DNA from: Latrodectus hesperus
Taxonomy: Eukaryota > Arthropoda > Arachnida > Araneae > Theridiidae
Direction: 5' to 3'
Assembly: GCA_037975125.1 (NCBI GenBank)
Contig: CM075854.1
Coordinates: 66,219,571 to 66,283,570 of the forward strand
Length of the DNA: 64,000 nucleotides
Position 1 is the stretch's first letter. Every line of letters begins with the position of its first letter. The notes under the pieces are model-generated. The model worked only from the letters and a program-made list of their open reading frames with translations. It had not been told where the DNA came from and did not search any database. Positions 53,508 through 64,000 of this stretch are shown one piece after another. The position numbers and the translations under genes were made by a program.

Positions 53508-53760
53508 TTAACTAAGATGGATAGATGCTTGTAGGATCCGGATAGTGTCGGTAGGAAAACATTTCCGGAAACCCTTCGGAGTGAAAGAGTTGTTAAGAAA
53601 TGAACTGGCAAGGGTCAGAAATGCAAACAAGTAATTGAGTGAACTCCGAGTGTATGGATGAACCTTATTTATAGACTTAATACTGCGGAGAAATAAAAGG
53701 TGGGCGCACATGGGGAAAACGCAACATTCGTGGAAGAGTGGATCGCGACAGTTACGTTTT
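53508..53760. other. GC-richer island, unrecognised
   Basis: Composition rises well above the flanks. A 67-codon minus-strand frame (53711 to 53508) spans most of it, but has no motif that I know. The phrase GAGTGAACTCCGAG also occurs in related form in the possible LTR at 60520-60739 (GAATGAACTCCGAG on its minus strand), so this may be a decayed LTR-retroelement piece. That is a weak inference. Confidence 0.25.
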
Positions 53761-55482
53761 TATTACTCCCAAAAATACATTCGCTCCATTTTTCAAATAG
53801 TTTTCACAGAATTTTATGACCCCAATAAATTTCAGTTTTTTTAAGAAATATGGACTATGTAGTCAGAAATATTTAAGAATAACATAATGTGATGGGAATA
53901 TATTTTCATTTTATGTCATATACTTTTTTTTATCGAAGATAAATTTTTGAAGATTTATGTGTTTATCAAATACTTTTTCTCGAAAATATTCACAATATAT
54001 ATCGTCATGTCCTTAATAGGTATTGTGGTTTATTCCTCCCTCTCTCTCACTACTTATTACAATATATTTCTAGAATTGGGCAGTTTGAAATAATGTCATT
54101 GCATATGCATACATATCAATTAATTACATAAATTTGCATTTTAAATTATTCAATTATTTATCACAATTCTTCAAAAGCATTATATAATATTATAAAATGA
54201 AATTTTGAATAAATTGAGAGAAGAAAATTTGCAATATTTAAATAACCAATCTCTTGCATTATTTCTTGAAAAAATTAGTTCTTGAAACTAGTTAAGGATA
54301 AGTATGGAATTTATATTCATGTTTAATGAATTCAAATATTGAAAAAGGTATCTCTCTTTGCCCCTTAGCAAATGAATTTTGATTTTACTTTTATAAATGT
54401 TATTTATTTGTTTCTCAACAATATGACACGAACATATAGCAATCAAAAATTTCGTTTACTCTACACATTGTTTTCGATATAAAAGTATTAAAGTGATATT
54501 TCTCATGGATACTTTATAATGAAAACAGTCATAACTAAGCATAATTAAAGTTTAATTTTGTTTAATGAAAAAGATATATTTTTAGTTAGCTGTAATAATT
54601 CAATGAACAGCTTAACAAATAAGTATTAGTATATGATTTTTTCAAAATATAAGCAAAACATCAATTAGGTATAACTCCAAGTAACTTTTGGATGACTAGT
54701 CCAATTCTTCCACTTTAGTGATAAATCCTGCTCGTAATTTTTAAGTTTTACTTTATATTTTTCCAAATCATTAGCTATACAAATTTAAAGGTATGTAAAA
54801 CTTTTTCTGGGATTAAAATCTTAAAGAACACATAAATAATAAATATATTACATAAATTCTTACAGAAAAAATCTTTGCTGGGAGTCATTTTACGCATAGA
54901 TGCACAGTTATTTTATAGAAAAAATAAAGAGTACCCACCAGTCTTCTTAATCAAATCAAACATTATCACTTAAAACCTTTAGTGTGAAAACCCTTCAGAA
55001 AACATGAAATGCAGTAAAAACTAAAATTCAATTTATAATGCTATACATAAGGTTTAAAAGTATGTAAAGCATTATACACCAAAAAGAACTTAATTTCTTT
55101 TCCAATTTTATTTTAAAAATCATACTTTTTGAAATTATAGGTAAAAAAGCATGATTTTTAATTCATCTCTACAAAATGAACATCAATATAAAACAATGGA
55201 GAACAAAATTAACGTAAATCAGGTAGCCAAACAATCTTAATTCTTGGAATTTGATAGCATAGTATGAAGTTAATCTCAGCTTTCGTTTAATATTATCCTT
55301 CAAGCATTCTAATGTAGTAAATGCTCTAAACTTGATTTGATTTTCATTTAAATAAAATAACTAAAAGTAACAAATTGTATTTTAAAAGTTAGGAATTCAT
55401 CATACATTTAAAAATGTACACTTAATTCATTATAACTCTAATATAAATGTTTTTATATGAAGCTAAACTAAATAATATGGTA
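53761..55482. other. AT-rich non-coding stretch
   Basis: No coding or repeat signal seen. Confidence 0.5.
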
Positions 55483-56900
55483 CACTGGTCACCGTAAATG
55501 CAACACCCTGAAGGAAGCGTACAAATAACAGGAAATTTACAATATACATTAGCGGAGGTTAGATATGAAAATGATAAGAATATCAACACAAACCCACATC
55601 ACGCGCGCCTATGGTGGCACTTCAAAGTCATATTTAAGGCTTAGAGATTTCGACGACTTCAAGCTCAGCAATTATGTTTTTTTTTTTTATTTTTGTTTTT
55701 TTCATAAAAAAAATGATCAATTATAACTCGTAGAAAAAGCAATCATTTTTTGATCAAGTATCCAAGTTCGACAGAGAAAGGATAGTTACTTACCAAGATT
55801 ATGGATTACCTTTCAGGGAAATCGGTAGTCGTGTTGGACGAAACCTAACAAGTGTAATGCGGATTTGTGATCGTTGGATATAGAAGGGTACGACGGACCG
55901 ACGTGTTCAATCGCATCTACCTCAGTTCATCACTTCACGTGATCACGTGATGACATGTAAATTGTGTGCATAGCAGTGATGAATAGCTCAGTCACATCAG
56001 GAACCATAGCACAGCCCATTTAGTCTGTAACACATCATCCAGTGTTTGAGCGTACCACTCGATGCCGTTTACAGCAGAATGCTCTGTCCGCAAGACGTCC
56101 AGTTTTTCGTCTACCCTTGACGCAGAACCATAGACGTCTTCACCGCCAATGATGCGATGAAAGAAGGATGTGGATGACAGAATGGAATGAAATTGTCTTT
56201 AATGACGAGTAATGCTTCTGTCTACAACACCACGATGGCTATATTCGAGTCTGGTGAGAAAGTGGAGAGTATGCTGAACAGCTGCGTTATGCACCGCCAC
56301 ACTGGTACTGTGCCGTGTATTATGTTACGGGGTGGTATTGGATAACATTCTCGCACTCCTCTAGTACATATTGCCGGTACTTTAAATAGCCAGCGCTACA
56401 TCTCCAAAGTGTTTGAGTCAGTTGGCCTTTCTTACCTTCAGAACTTTCCAACAGCCATATTTCAAAAGGGTAATACGTTACCACACGTGGCACGCATTGT
56501 CCAAGGGTTCTTCGTTAATCGCCTGATTGAATTGCTTCCCTGGTAGGCTCACGCTTCAGATCTTTCTCCTATAGAAAACATAGGGTCCATGTTTGCTCAA
56601 AGATTCATCCAGATTACATCCCCAGCTGCCAGCCAGATCAACTTTAGCAACATGTGGTAGCTAGCTGCTTGGTCTTCTGTACCCCAAGAACACATTTAAA
56701 GTCTTTGATTCAATGCCAAGGCGTGTGGCAGCGGTGATCTTTAAGAATGATGGCTACTCTAGCTACTGATTTTAGCAGGGACCACACACAGAAGTCTATA
56801 AATTTTATCATTTGATACTTGGTCAACATGTTATCTACAACATAGGTTTTGTTGGATATCTCTTGTCTTTCTTGGGTTGCGATTTGGGTGGCCAGCAGTG
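55483..56900 (+). mobile_element. Full-length Tc1-like transposon, inactive
   Basis: The element is 1418 bp and flanked by TA (55481-55482 and 56901-56902). The left end is CACTGGTCACCGTAAATGCA, followed by ACACCC. The right end, read inward on the minus strand, is CACTGCTGGCCACCCAAATC, followed by GCAACCC. The two are diverged terminal inverted repeats. One transposase pseudogene fills the interior. The length fits an intact Tc1 element, so the copy decayed by point mutation rather than by large deletion. Confidence 0.9.
55723..56769 (+). pseudogene. Tc1-like transposase pseudogene of the full-length element
   Basis: The expected start codon position reads ATA before ACTCGTAGAAAA, so the start appears lost. 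One frameshift later the paired-like domain is clear (FDQVSKFDRERIVTYQDYG, then LPFREIGSRVGRN, then VMRICDRW) at 55755-55880. Linker motifs SVTHHPVFERTTRCRLQQ and ALSARRPVFRLPL follow near 56035-56125. The catalytic core has EWNEIVFNDE near 56190 (first Asp-Glu kept), IFQKGNTLPHVA near 56460 (second Asp replaced by Gly) and SPIENIGSMFA near 56565 (Glu kept). It ends at TGA 56767-56769. About five frame changes and several stops are present. The second member of this subfamily in the window is at 32650-33322. Confidence 0.88.
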
Positions 56901-56902
56901 TA

Positions 56903-58839
56903 TAATAAAAAAAATATTATTACATCTGAATAAAAAGGAAGGAAACCAGTCATTCTTTTAGTTTTGTTTCATAACACGTACAGAAAAAAAGAATTTATTA
57001 TTACTTGAATAAAATATATTAAGAATATTTAAGAATACATATAAAGTTAATTTGAATTTGCTTTTAATTTTAGGGAATTACTTATTTACGGAATTAATGA
57101 ATAATAAAATATGGTATTTTTTCTAAATATTTCGTCTTACGAAATATGTACAAAATAATTCAAATCCTTAAAAAAGTTTATGTTTATTCAATTTTCTTTA
57201 CTGTTACATAATTTTATTAAATAGATACTCTAATTTCAATATATAATTATTATTGTCATAATTTTTAAACAGTAAAGGAAATGCCTAATTAGAGATTCTT
57301 GATATTTTAATCATGTAACGTAAATTTTATTTTCATAATTCATGTAATAATGGATATGCCTTTCTTTTAGCATGAAGTTTCTGACAATATATTTCAATGA
57401 GATGCAAACTTTATGAAGTAATGTGTTGTGTAATGTAAGATTTTCTTTGATGAGTAAAAGCTTTTAGTTCATAAATAGGAAACAGTCTTCTGTAAATTGG
57501 AGATATTTTTCAATTAGGCTTAATATTATTAATTTTATTTCAATAAAAATTCTTAATATTTATACTTAAAAAACTGAATGTTTGTCATTGTCATAAGAAT
57601 TTTGTTTATTATGAGTATATTAACATTTCACATGATTTTATTTATTGAGTGAAAACACTCATAATATAGGAAAACTTCTAAATCAAAAAATAAAAAATAA
57701 TGTGATTCAGTTTTATAAATTTACGGAAACTTTAAATAAATATTCCATTATACTGTATAAAAGTATATATGTTACAATTTTATTACAATGCGACAAAAAT
57801 ATTTTCTTCAATGCGAATGTATGAAATTATTACATTGAAAAATAATCAATGCAGCCAAAAATTTCAACATAGTTATTTATAATTTAATATCTAATTCCGT
57901 ATATAATATTTCATCATTTTAAAATTAAAATTATGTATTTTACACATTTTTAAAGTCATCAATTTAATAAATTAAAAATAACCTTCAGATCAACCTTCGC
58001 TTAAAATCATTAATTTTTCTTGTAACAATATTTATCTAAATCAGTTTTGTACAGTTAATTAATTAAATATTATTAACTACCAACTAATTAAATGCATATT
58101 GCAAACAATACACTTATTAGAAAATTCAGAAGTATAAAATTTTATATTTAAGCATAAATCCTATTGAATCAAATGCTTACAGAAAAATGTTTTACCTACA
58201 ACTAATTCTGCTCATATTTATTTCATCTCATATAAAAAATTCTCTTCATTACTAATGTATTTGAAAATTAGTTATTTATCTAAGTAAAATAAATTAACTG
58301 AAATTAATCTTTTGATTTGGAAGTATGCATAATTTATGATGATTAAATCTCGATTACGTCTTGATTAGAAAGTAAGAAAAAAAATATTGTAAAATATATA
58401 AGAAAAACATTCTCCTTAATTTTTATAAAATAATGTATAGCAGTGTTTTACACTACAATTTACTTTTAAATTAAATCTCATTTATTTCTGAATACTTTTA
58501 TAAAATTTCATTAATTATTTTTTCCATCTAAAAATGTGTTGTTTTATTTACCCTTATAAAAATATTTAAGTTTTCAATTCAATTGAATTTTACCAGATAG
58601 TTAAACAAAATTTTCAGTATAATTAATTTTTAACTTATAAGCCAAAATTGGAATAATTTTTTTATGTTACAGAAATAAATTTAATAAATTTTTGCGAGTT
58701 TACTAATAACTAAAGAGATTATTTTTAAGGTAAACATATTTTATTTTAATTAGTCTGTAGAATCAAATGTCTTTATCATACTATATTCATAAAGTATTTG
58801 ATTTCTTTTGCTTTATATACATATATTTATATACATATA
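56903..58839. other. AT-rich non-coding stretch
   Basis: Nothing recognised. Confidence 0.5.

Positions 58840-58883
<44 letters not shown>
58840..58883. repeat. (AT)n microsatellite
   Basis: TA repeat of about 44 bp. Just downstream, CTCGAGATGTTTT occurs at 58927-58939 and again at 58958-58970. Confidence 0.95.
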
Positions 58884-58885
<2 letters not shown>

Positions 58886-58889
58886 AATG

Positions 58890-60186
58890 AATTAATTAAC
58901 GTCTAACATTCAAATTAATTTAAAATCTCGAGATGTTTTGTTTGAAATTTTTATAAACTCGAGATGTTTTAGTTATTTAGTTTAAACTATAATCGGAGGA
59001 TTATTTTGCATCAAATTTCAGTTGTACTCCCACTTTAGAAGAATTTTTAAAAGAAATTTATGTGCTCCTGTATAGAGTTTTAAAAAAAAGTATCAAAAAA
59101 CTTCATTTAAAATTCCATTAACGAAACAGGTTAGTAGTACAAATCGAAAAACTATCCATTTAAAGCTCCGCGTCATATTTCTTATTTCATTATAATCAGT
59201 TTAATAAAAATATTATTTCTTTTTTATTAAACATGACTTTTATTTCTCATACAATTATATTAAATTTCATTTGAGTAAAATTGAAAAATTAATTTTTACA
59301 GATTTTAACAAAGGTTTAAAAATATACCAAAATTTTATGAATGAAACAATACTCGGTTGTGCATTCTTTATCTCTCACACTTTATAGCACCATTTCTTTA
59401 TCACAAATTGCTAATATAATTTAAAGTAATTTTCAATTTTCAGCAATTTCAAGATGTGTGGTATCAAAGTGCTTCGAAGTATCATCTTTTTCTGCAAAAA
59501 ATCTTTGCGGAATATCTTTCAGCAGATTAGATGCAAGTTAGTAGATTACCACACACAACTACATATTTAATATAGTACCAATGCCCCTCATGAATCATAT
59601 CTCACTGCAATTCTTTTTATCAAATATCAACGTTGCCAAGTTATGGAACCATGATTTTTAGAGCGAAAATCTGATTTTCATTTTAGCTGCTACTGAACAA
59701 CAAGAAATAAAAGTTGATTTACTCAGAGTATTTGAGTAAACGCTTTTTATTTAAGCACACAATGATTTATAACAATTTCTCTCTTTAAGGAGAATTTCTT
59801 GTCGCAATCCTTCAGACTTAAAATCATACTTAAACAATTGAACATAAGCTAGTTTCTTGGTTTTTAACTAAGCATTGTGATGCAGATCTCTGGTTATTGT
59901 GCAATACTAGAAATTCATTTTAAGCATGTTAATTCTGATAATACTAGCCTCAATATACCAAAACGACAAAACAATCTAATGAGAAGTAATTTCAAACTCT
60001 GAGAAGATTCTCATAAGACTTTTGTCAGAAAAGTTCACAAAACGAAACTGATAATAGGGTATAAAATATTGACTGAAGTGTACCAAAATGTTTTTCTTCA
60101 AGAGAAGCAAAGTTTGTGGAATAACAGCTCACTTTTTATTTCAGTAATTTCCTATTTCAGAAATCTGATTCAAAAAATTACACACA
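58890..60186. other. AT-rich non-coding stretch
   Basis: Apart from the duplicated CTCGAGATGTTTT motif, nothing supportable. Confidence 0.5.
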
Positions 60187-60209
60187 CTCTCTCTCTTCTC
60201 TCTCTCTCT

Positions 60210-60267
<58 letters not shown>

Positions 60268-60268
60268 A
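60187..60268. repeat. (CT)n polypyrimidine tract with regular TT interruptions
   Basis: About 80 bp of CT repeats broken by TTCT units. It is pure pyrimidine on the plus strand, and so is capable in principle of triplex formation. The Leu-Ser frame across it is a repeat translation. Confidence 0.95.
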
Positions 60269-60519
60269 TTACTTGAAAAAATAGTGCTTAAAATGATTAA
60301 CTATTTAAAAAAAATTAATTTTTTCAAAGTCTACATCTTTTTAATTTTGAGTTATAGTAGAAAAAAGCTGTCTCAAGACTTTTTGCTTACTAGTATAACC
60401 TTGTGGAGTAGCAAAATAAAAAGCGAAATTTGAGCTAATTATTTATTATATTTAAATACACATACAAAACAATACATACATATACAAATAATCATATAGA
60501 AGAAAATCAAATTTTAGGG

Positions 60520-60739
60520 TGTCTCAGCAACGACAGCAACACCTTTACTCCTCGGAGTTCATTCACCGACTGGTCTAGACCCCTAATTTTTCCTCGCCAC
60601 TTGACATTTCTCCAGTAGGGAAGCAGGATTTCTTTACAACCTTTTGTCATCTTATATAGTACATAAAACTAACACACACACACACAATTCTCGATATACA
60701 ATCAATCTTCAAAGAATCTATCCTTATCCGGGCCTCACA
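60520..60739 (-). repeat. Possible solo LTR (weak)
   Basis: A GC-richer block that on the minus strand begins TGTGAGGCCCGGATAAGG, contains ACTATATAAGATG (TATA-like) and ends GTTGCTGAGACA. This gives the TG...CA boundaries of an LTR at about 220 bp. A (CA)n run lies inside, at about 60671-60686. No matching 5-bp target duplication, second LTR or internal retroelement genes are found, so the call rests on layout only. Confidence 0.28.
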
Positions 60740-61514
60740 AATTGGATTTCATGACTTCTGATGGAGTTAATGTTTTGTATCAACAGTAAAAATGGCTTGA
60801 TTTTTTTAAAAATTTGTATTATTTTATTCAAGATAGTTTTACTCACAAATCAAATATCAAATTCAAAGAAAGTTTTTGAGCAGTTTACCCACAATAAAAG
60901 CATCAGAACAGCAGATCATCTAGAATATTTAAATTTACTTGGAAATAGTTTAAAATTTCTGATAAAAAAAAAATCGTTCTCATATGTGTGAAGACCTTAT
61001 TCATCAAATAACACTCACACATTTTCCTCTCCAGGCTTTTTATTACTTCCTCTAAATTTTTTCCTGATTTCATCTACGTTATAATCTTATTAGACAGCTT
61101 CAAAGTTGTCACTTCAAAGTAATTTTATTTTTTATCATTTTTAATTTTCAGCATAGCTTTTAATTTTCCGCAAATTAAAAAATGAATGACTGCTGACTTT
61201 GAAAGCGAAGATAAACAAACACCTATAAACTAATTTAAACATTTGATGAAAGACGTATCTTAAGAAGAAAGCACTTAATTAAAATACATATTTTGTTGCA
61301 ATTAAATTTTGGCATCTCTCCGCGCGCGTACAGAAATTACAACCATCTCTTCTCATAAAGTTGGGAAAATTATTTGTTTCTAACAATGTATTAGACCAGA
61401 CATATATTAGATCTTAAAAATATAACAAGTTTGGTTGACGTTTGTTGGGCATTATTCTTCATTGTTTAATAAAATTGTGTTGAATGTTTAAACAAATATT
61501 TTCCCAGTCAATCT
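60740..61514. other. AT-rich non-coding stretch
   Basis: One 76-codon plus-strand frame (60761-60991) without recognisable motifs. Nothing else. Confidence 0.45.
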
Positions 61515-61600
61515 ACGATTATTTTTTGCACCCGCGAAGACTAACTGGACAAAGTTTAAAATGTTTTCAATATCGCAAAAAACATCCATGTCTGAGGTGA
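61515..61600 (-). repeat. Decayed, 5'-truncated SINE fragment
   Basis: Matches the non-tRNA body of the family: TTTTTTGCACCCGCGAAGAC, TAACTGGAC, GTTTAAAATG and AACATCCATG in the correct order. It stops before box B and abuts the LINE 3' end directly. Confidence 0.65.
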
Positions 61601-61787
61601 GGTTGATTGATCGGGCTTTATGTTACAAAGTCCGACACAGGACAAGCTGCTCCAAAACTATAATTTCATGTATTTTTTAAACCCAAGGAATATTAAAATA
61701 TTAAAAAACAAAAATTTTTGTACATAATTAAAAACTATTTACATAAAAAAACTAAATATATACAGTTACAAAATTTTAAAGTATAAA
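61601..61787 (-). repeat. LINE 3' untranslated region and tail
   Basis: On the minus strand this follows the LINE stop codon. It contains GGAGCAGCTTGTCCTGTGTC and ends CCCGATCAATCAACC, a short-repeat tail typical of some LINEs in place of poly(A). Confidence 0.65.
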
Positions 61788-63388
61788 TTAAATAAAATGT
61801 AAGAAATCTATTACTCTTGAAAAGGCAAATTGGTTTCTGTGGGGTGGATCCCCCAATAAATCAACCAAAGATAATATGTTAGAATTAAGAAAGAGTATAC
61901 GTTGATTGTTAAAATCTTGACATGAAATTAAAATATCATAAACTTCGTCAGGTTCATCACACGTTTCATACCATGGATTTAAATCACTCAAGAACAAATG
62001 TTTGTGTGTGAAACGTGTGTGTCCTATACGAAAGCGAGTCAGATGGACATCAGCACTTCGTAAGGTAAAACTGATAATAAGGTTAGAGATGAGAAAATGG
62101 TATGTAATTTGGTGTCAACCAGCATATTCCACGAATCCTGTCAGACACAATATATAAAGGCTTTCATGCCTTTTCTCACATCAGAGAGTGGAACCGATGA
62201 TAAAATTGGGTCTACAGTCTCAATCCAAACTTCACATAGGTCTAGAAGCCACATATATGAATTGGCTTTAGAAAGAAAAGGTGAGATGCTGGATGGTCGA
62301 GAATCATATAGTCTCTTAAGGACAGGAGAAAGTATCGTGGAACGTAACTGATGACAAGGAATCGACATAATCTTTGATTAATAATTGAGATACTGCTTTA
62401 TTCGTCTTAGGTTTAAAGTCAGTCGTTGGCAAATGGCATATAGACTTTGAACGGGAATTTTGTGGAATATGCCCGAATATATATTCTCAAAGCAGAATTA
62501 TGAACAGTGTCCAATTTTCGCAACACAGAAAACCGAGGTGATCCATGAACAACATATCCGTAGTCAATGCAGGATTAAATCAATGACTAATAAAGCCGAA
62601 GGAGTAGTGTGCATTCTGCACCCCAAGATGTATTTGGAAAAACCTTGAGAATATTAAACGATCATACACATTTCTTCCACAAATGTAAAATATGCGAAAG
62701 AATGGTTAATTTTGAGTTACTTCCCAGGAAATTCATTACATTGACTATTTTCAAAGGACTATTGTTAATAAAAATCATTGGATCATTGTGAAGGCTAGTC
62801 TTTATACAGAATTTGACACATCGGCCTCTTACAAGGAGATAACATGCGACTATTCTCAGCACAACATGCAGCAAGATTATTAACAGCTGTTTATATTTGT
62901 CTCTCAATTAATCGTGTATTAGACACCTGAAAAGATATTTGCTGGTCGCCATCAAACAACGTACCATAAGCAAATGGTGATAAAAGATGAGTTATACTAC
63001 TAATGTGAAGTCTAAAAAGTGTGACACTTAAAATTGATCACTCAGGTTCACCCTTAGACTGGATAAAAGTTTTGGATGTATACAATGCATTAAGAACTTT
63101 AAAAATACGAGAAAATAAAAAAATCGGCTGGAATATTGGAAGATTACCTCAAAAATGAAAATCATAAAGTGTATAGAAAATTCCATATCACATGTACTAT
63201 CATATGCCTTCTCAATGTCGAAGAAAATTAAAACCAGATGGTTTCTTCGCATAAAAGTGTTGCGGATTTGGGTTTCATTGTATGTGATATTATCGAGAGT
63301 AGATATCTCTTTGCGGAATCCACTCTGATTAATATGAATAAATTTTTATTCTAAGACCTATACTAGATTCGCATTGACCACACGTTGG

Positions 63389-63574
63389 TTTGCTTTGGTT
63401 TGGTTTGCTTGTCGCTCAACGGTCATTTTTTGCACACGAGGGCTAATTAGACCGGGACCTACGGTTTAAAGTGGATTCCGAACCACAACAAACATCCATG
63501 CCCAATGTGGGATTCGAACCCACGAACTGTTGAACCGAAGGCAATAGCGCTAACCATTCGGCTGCCAGCTCGGC
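63389..63574 (-). mobile_element. Near-complete tRNA-derived SINE inserted in the LINE
   Basis: This is the best copy of the family in the window, 186 bp. On the minus strand it begins with a tRNA-like head GCCGAGCTGGCAGCCGAATG. Box A-like TGGCAGCCGAATGG lies at 63554-63567, and a perfect box B GGTTCGAATCC at 63510-63520. The unrelated body follows, with CACTTTAAACC and CTAATTAGCCCTCGTG, and the tail is AAGCAAACCAAACCAAAGC. Exact 14-bp direct repeats TGACCACACGTTGG flank it (63375-63388 and 63575-63588), so it inserted by target-primed retroposition after the LINE. Intact promoter boxes mean that polymerase III transcription is possible. Mobilisation would need LINE enzymes from elsewhere. 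Confidence 0.93.
63510..63520 (-). promoter_or_regulatory. Polymerase III internal promoter box B of the SINE
   Basis: GGTTCGAATCC on the minus strand is an exact match to the tRNA box B consensus. Together with box A at 63554-63567 the spacing (about 34 bp between the boxes) is normal for tRNA-type promoters. Confidence 0.8.
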
Positions 63575-64000
63575 TGACCACACGTTGGAGAGTTGTAAAT
63601 AAGCAACTCGACAGAGCTATTGATCGATACTGCAAAGGGTCTGAAATCTTTACCAATCTTCTGGATAAGAGTCACTATTACTTCTCTCTGTAAAGATGGA
63701 AATTCATTTTCAGTGCCGATTCTATAGAATAAATAAAATGAGTTCAATAGGGAGTCTGTTAAATTTTCGAGCATGAAATAACTGATTTTATCAGGTCCTG
63801 GACTGGTATTATTGGAATGCTGTAATGCTTTCTTCAATTCGAAATTTTAACTTCATAGTTGTACGGTAAGGCTTGTCGACGATTGAAGTGAATTCGTACT
63901 TCTTTATCGCGACTCTTAGTCCTTAAGAATGAAGGACTGTAAGAGTCAGACCTTCAGACGTTAGCAAATACTTCTCCATGGACATTAGCAATATCCGCGA

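Larger units (their letters stand above)
61788..64000 (-). pseudogene. Jockey-type LINE reverse transcriptase pseudogene, runs off window
   Basis: Minus-strand frames follow the second ORF of Jockey-clade LINEs. Within the RT domain these are ADIANVHGEVFANV at the window edge, SPGPDKISYFML near 63770-63804, FPSLQRE and FFDIEKAYDST near 63195-63225 (catalytic motif A, Asp kept). The segment where the family has the catalytic YVDD or FVDD reads TLFDGD near 62948-62970, so the active site is probably dead. After the thumb (NNSPLKIVNVMNFLG, then the linker DSRPSSISPFL and VETVDP), the frame goes almost directly to ADVHLTRFRIGHTRFTHKH near 62000-62050. It then reaches the Cys-containing C-terminus CDEPDEVYDILISC and ends at 61788. 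An RNase H domain expected between them is missing. Numerous stops and frameshifts are present. A SINE interrupts it at 63389-63574. The 5' part lies beyond the window. Confidence 0.88.

Noticed and set aside
60069..60284. 71-codon frame ending in Leu-Ser repeats
   Set aside because: The second half is the CT microsatellite, and the first half has no motif or composition shift.
63389..63574. A functional tRNA gene suggested by perfect box A/B-like sequence
   Set aside because: The head cannot fold into a full cloverleaf acceptor stem with what follows. It continues into a SINE body and is flanked by target duplications.

Overview
The window is a strongly AT-rich, repeat-dense stretch of an animal nuclear genome. 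It contains no host gene that I can name with confidence. The transposon set (several Tc1/mariner subfamilies, a Jockey-type LINE, a tRNA-derived SINE) and the very long pure (AT)n and (TG)n tracts suggest an arthropod, most likely a spider. That identification is an inference from family resemblance, not from a host gene. No operons, CRISPR arrays, rRNA genes or functional tRNA genes were seen.

Layout. 1-5.1 kb is AT-rich with nothing recognisable. 5.14-5.59 kb is a GC-richer island with two long overlapping frames, probably a decayed coding repeat. 7.0-8.4 kb holds an (AT)n tract, a decayed SINE and a 210-bp internally deleted mariner with both ends and its TA duplication. 11.0-13.4 kb holds a decayed mariner (minus) followed by a decayed Tc1-like element (plus). 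18.495-26.270 kb is bounded by two GGCC-rich, mutually inverted segments and may be one old 7.8-kb DNA transposon. It now carries a 247-bp MITE, a 40-bp retro-insert with perfect 13-bp target duplications, a truncated SINE with 11-bp duplications and several (AT)n tracts. A CRE palindrome near its left end and a possible 3' terminal exon near its right end could be remains of its own gene. 28.9-29.1 kb is another SINE. 32.65-33.54 kb is a half-length Tc1 element (minus). 39.24-39.45 kb is about 107 TG units. 45.3-47.9 kb holds a DUF4817-type mariner relative and a Tc1 element side by side, both dead. 55.48-56.90 kb is a full-length, inactive Tc1 element with both terminal repeats. 61.5-64 kb is a Jockey-type LINE on the minus strand, running off the window, that lacks its RNase H domain and is split by a near-complete SINE flanked by perfect 14-bp target duplications.

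How the parts relate. The SINEs and the LINE share a retroposition signature (5' truncation, target duplications, short A/C-rich tails), so the SINEs were probably mobilised by LINE enzymes. Every transposase copy has lost or changed at least one catalytic residue or a whole domain, so none is autonomous now. The remaining sequence is unannotated AT-rich intergenic or intronic DNA.
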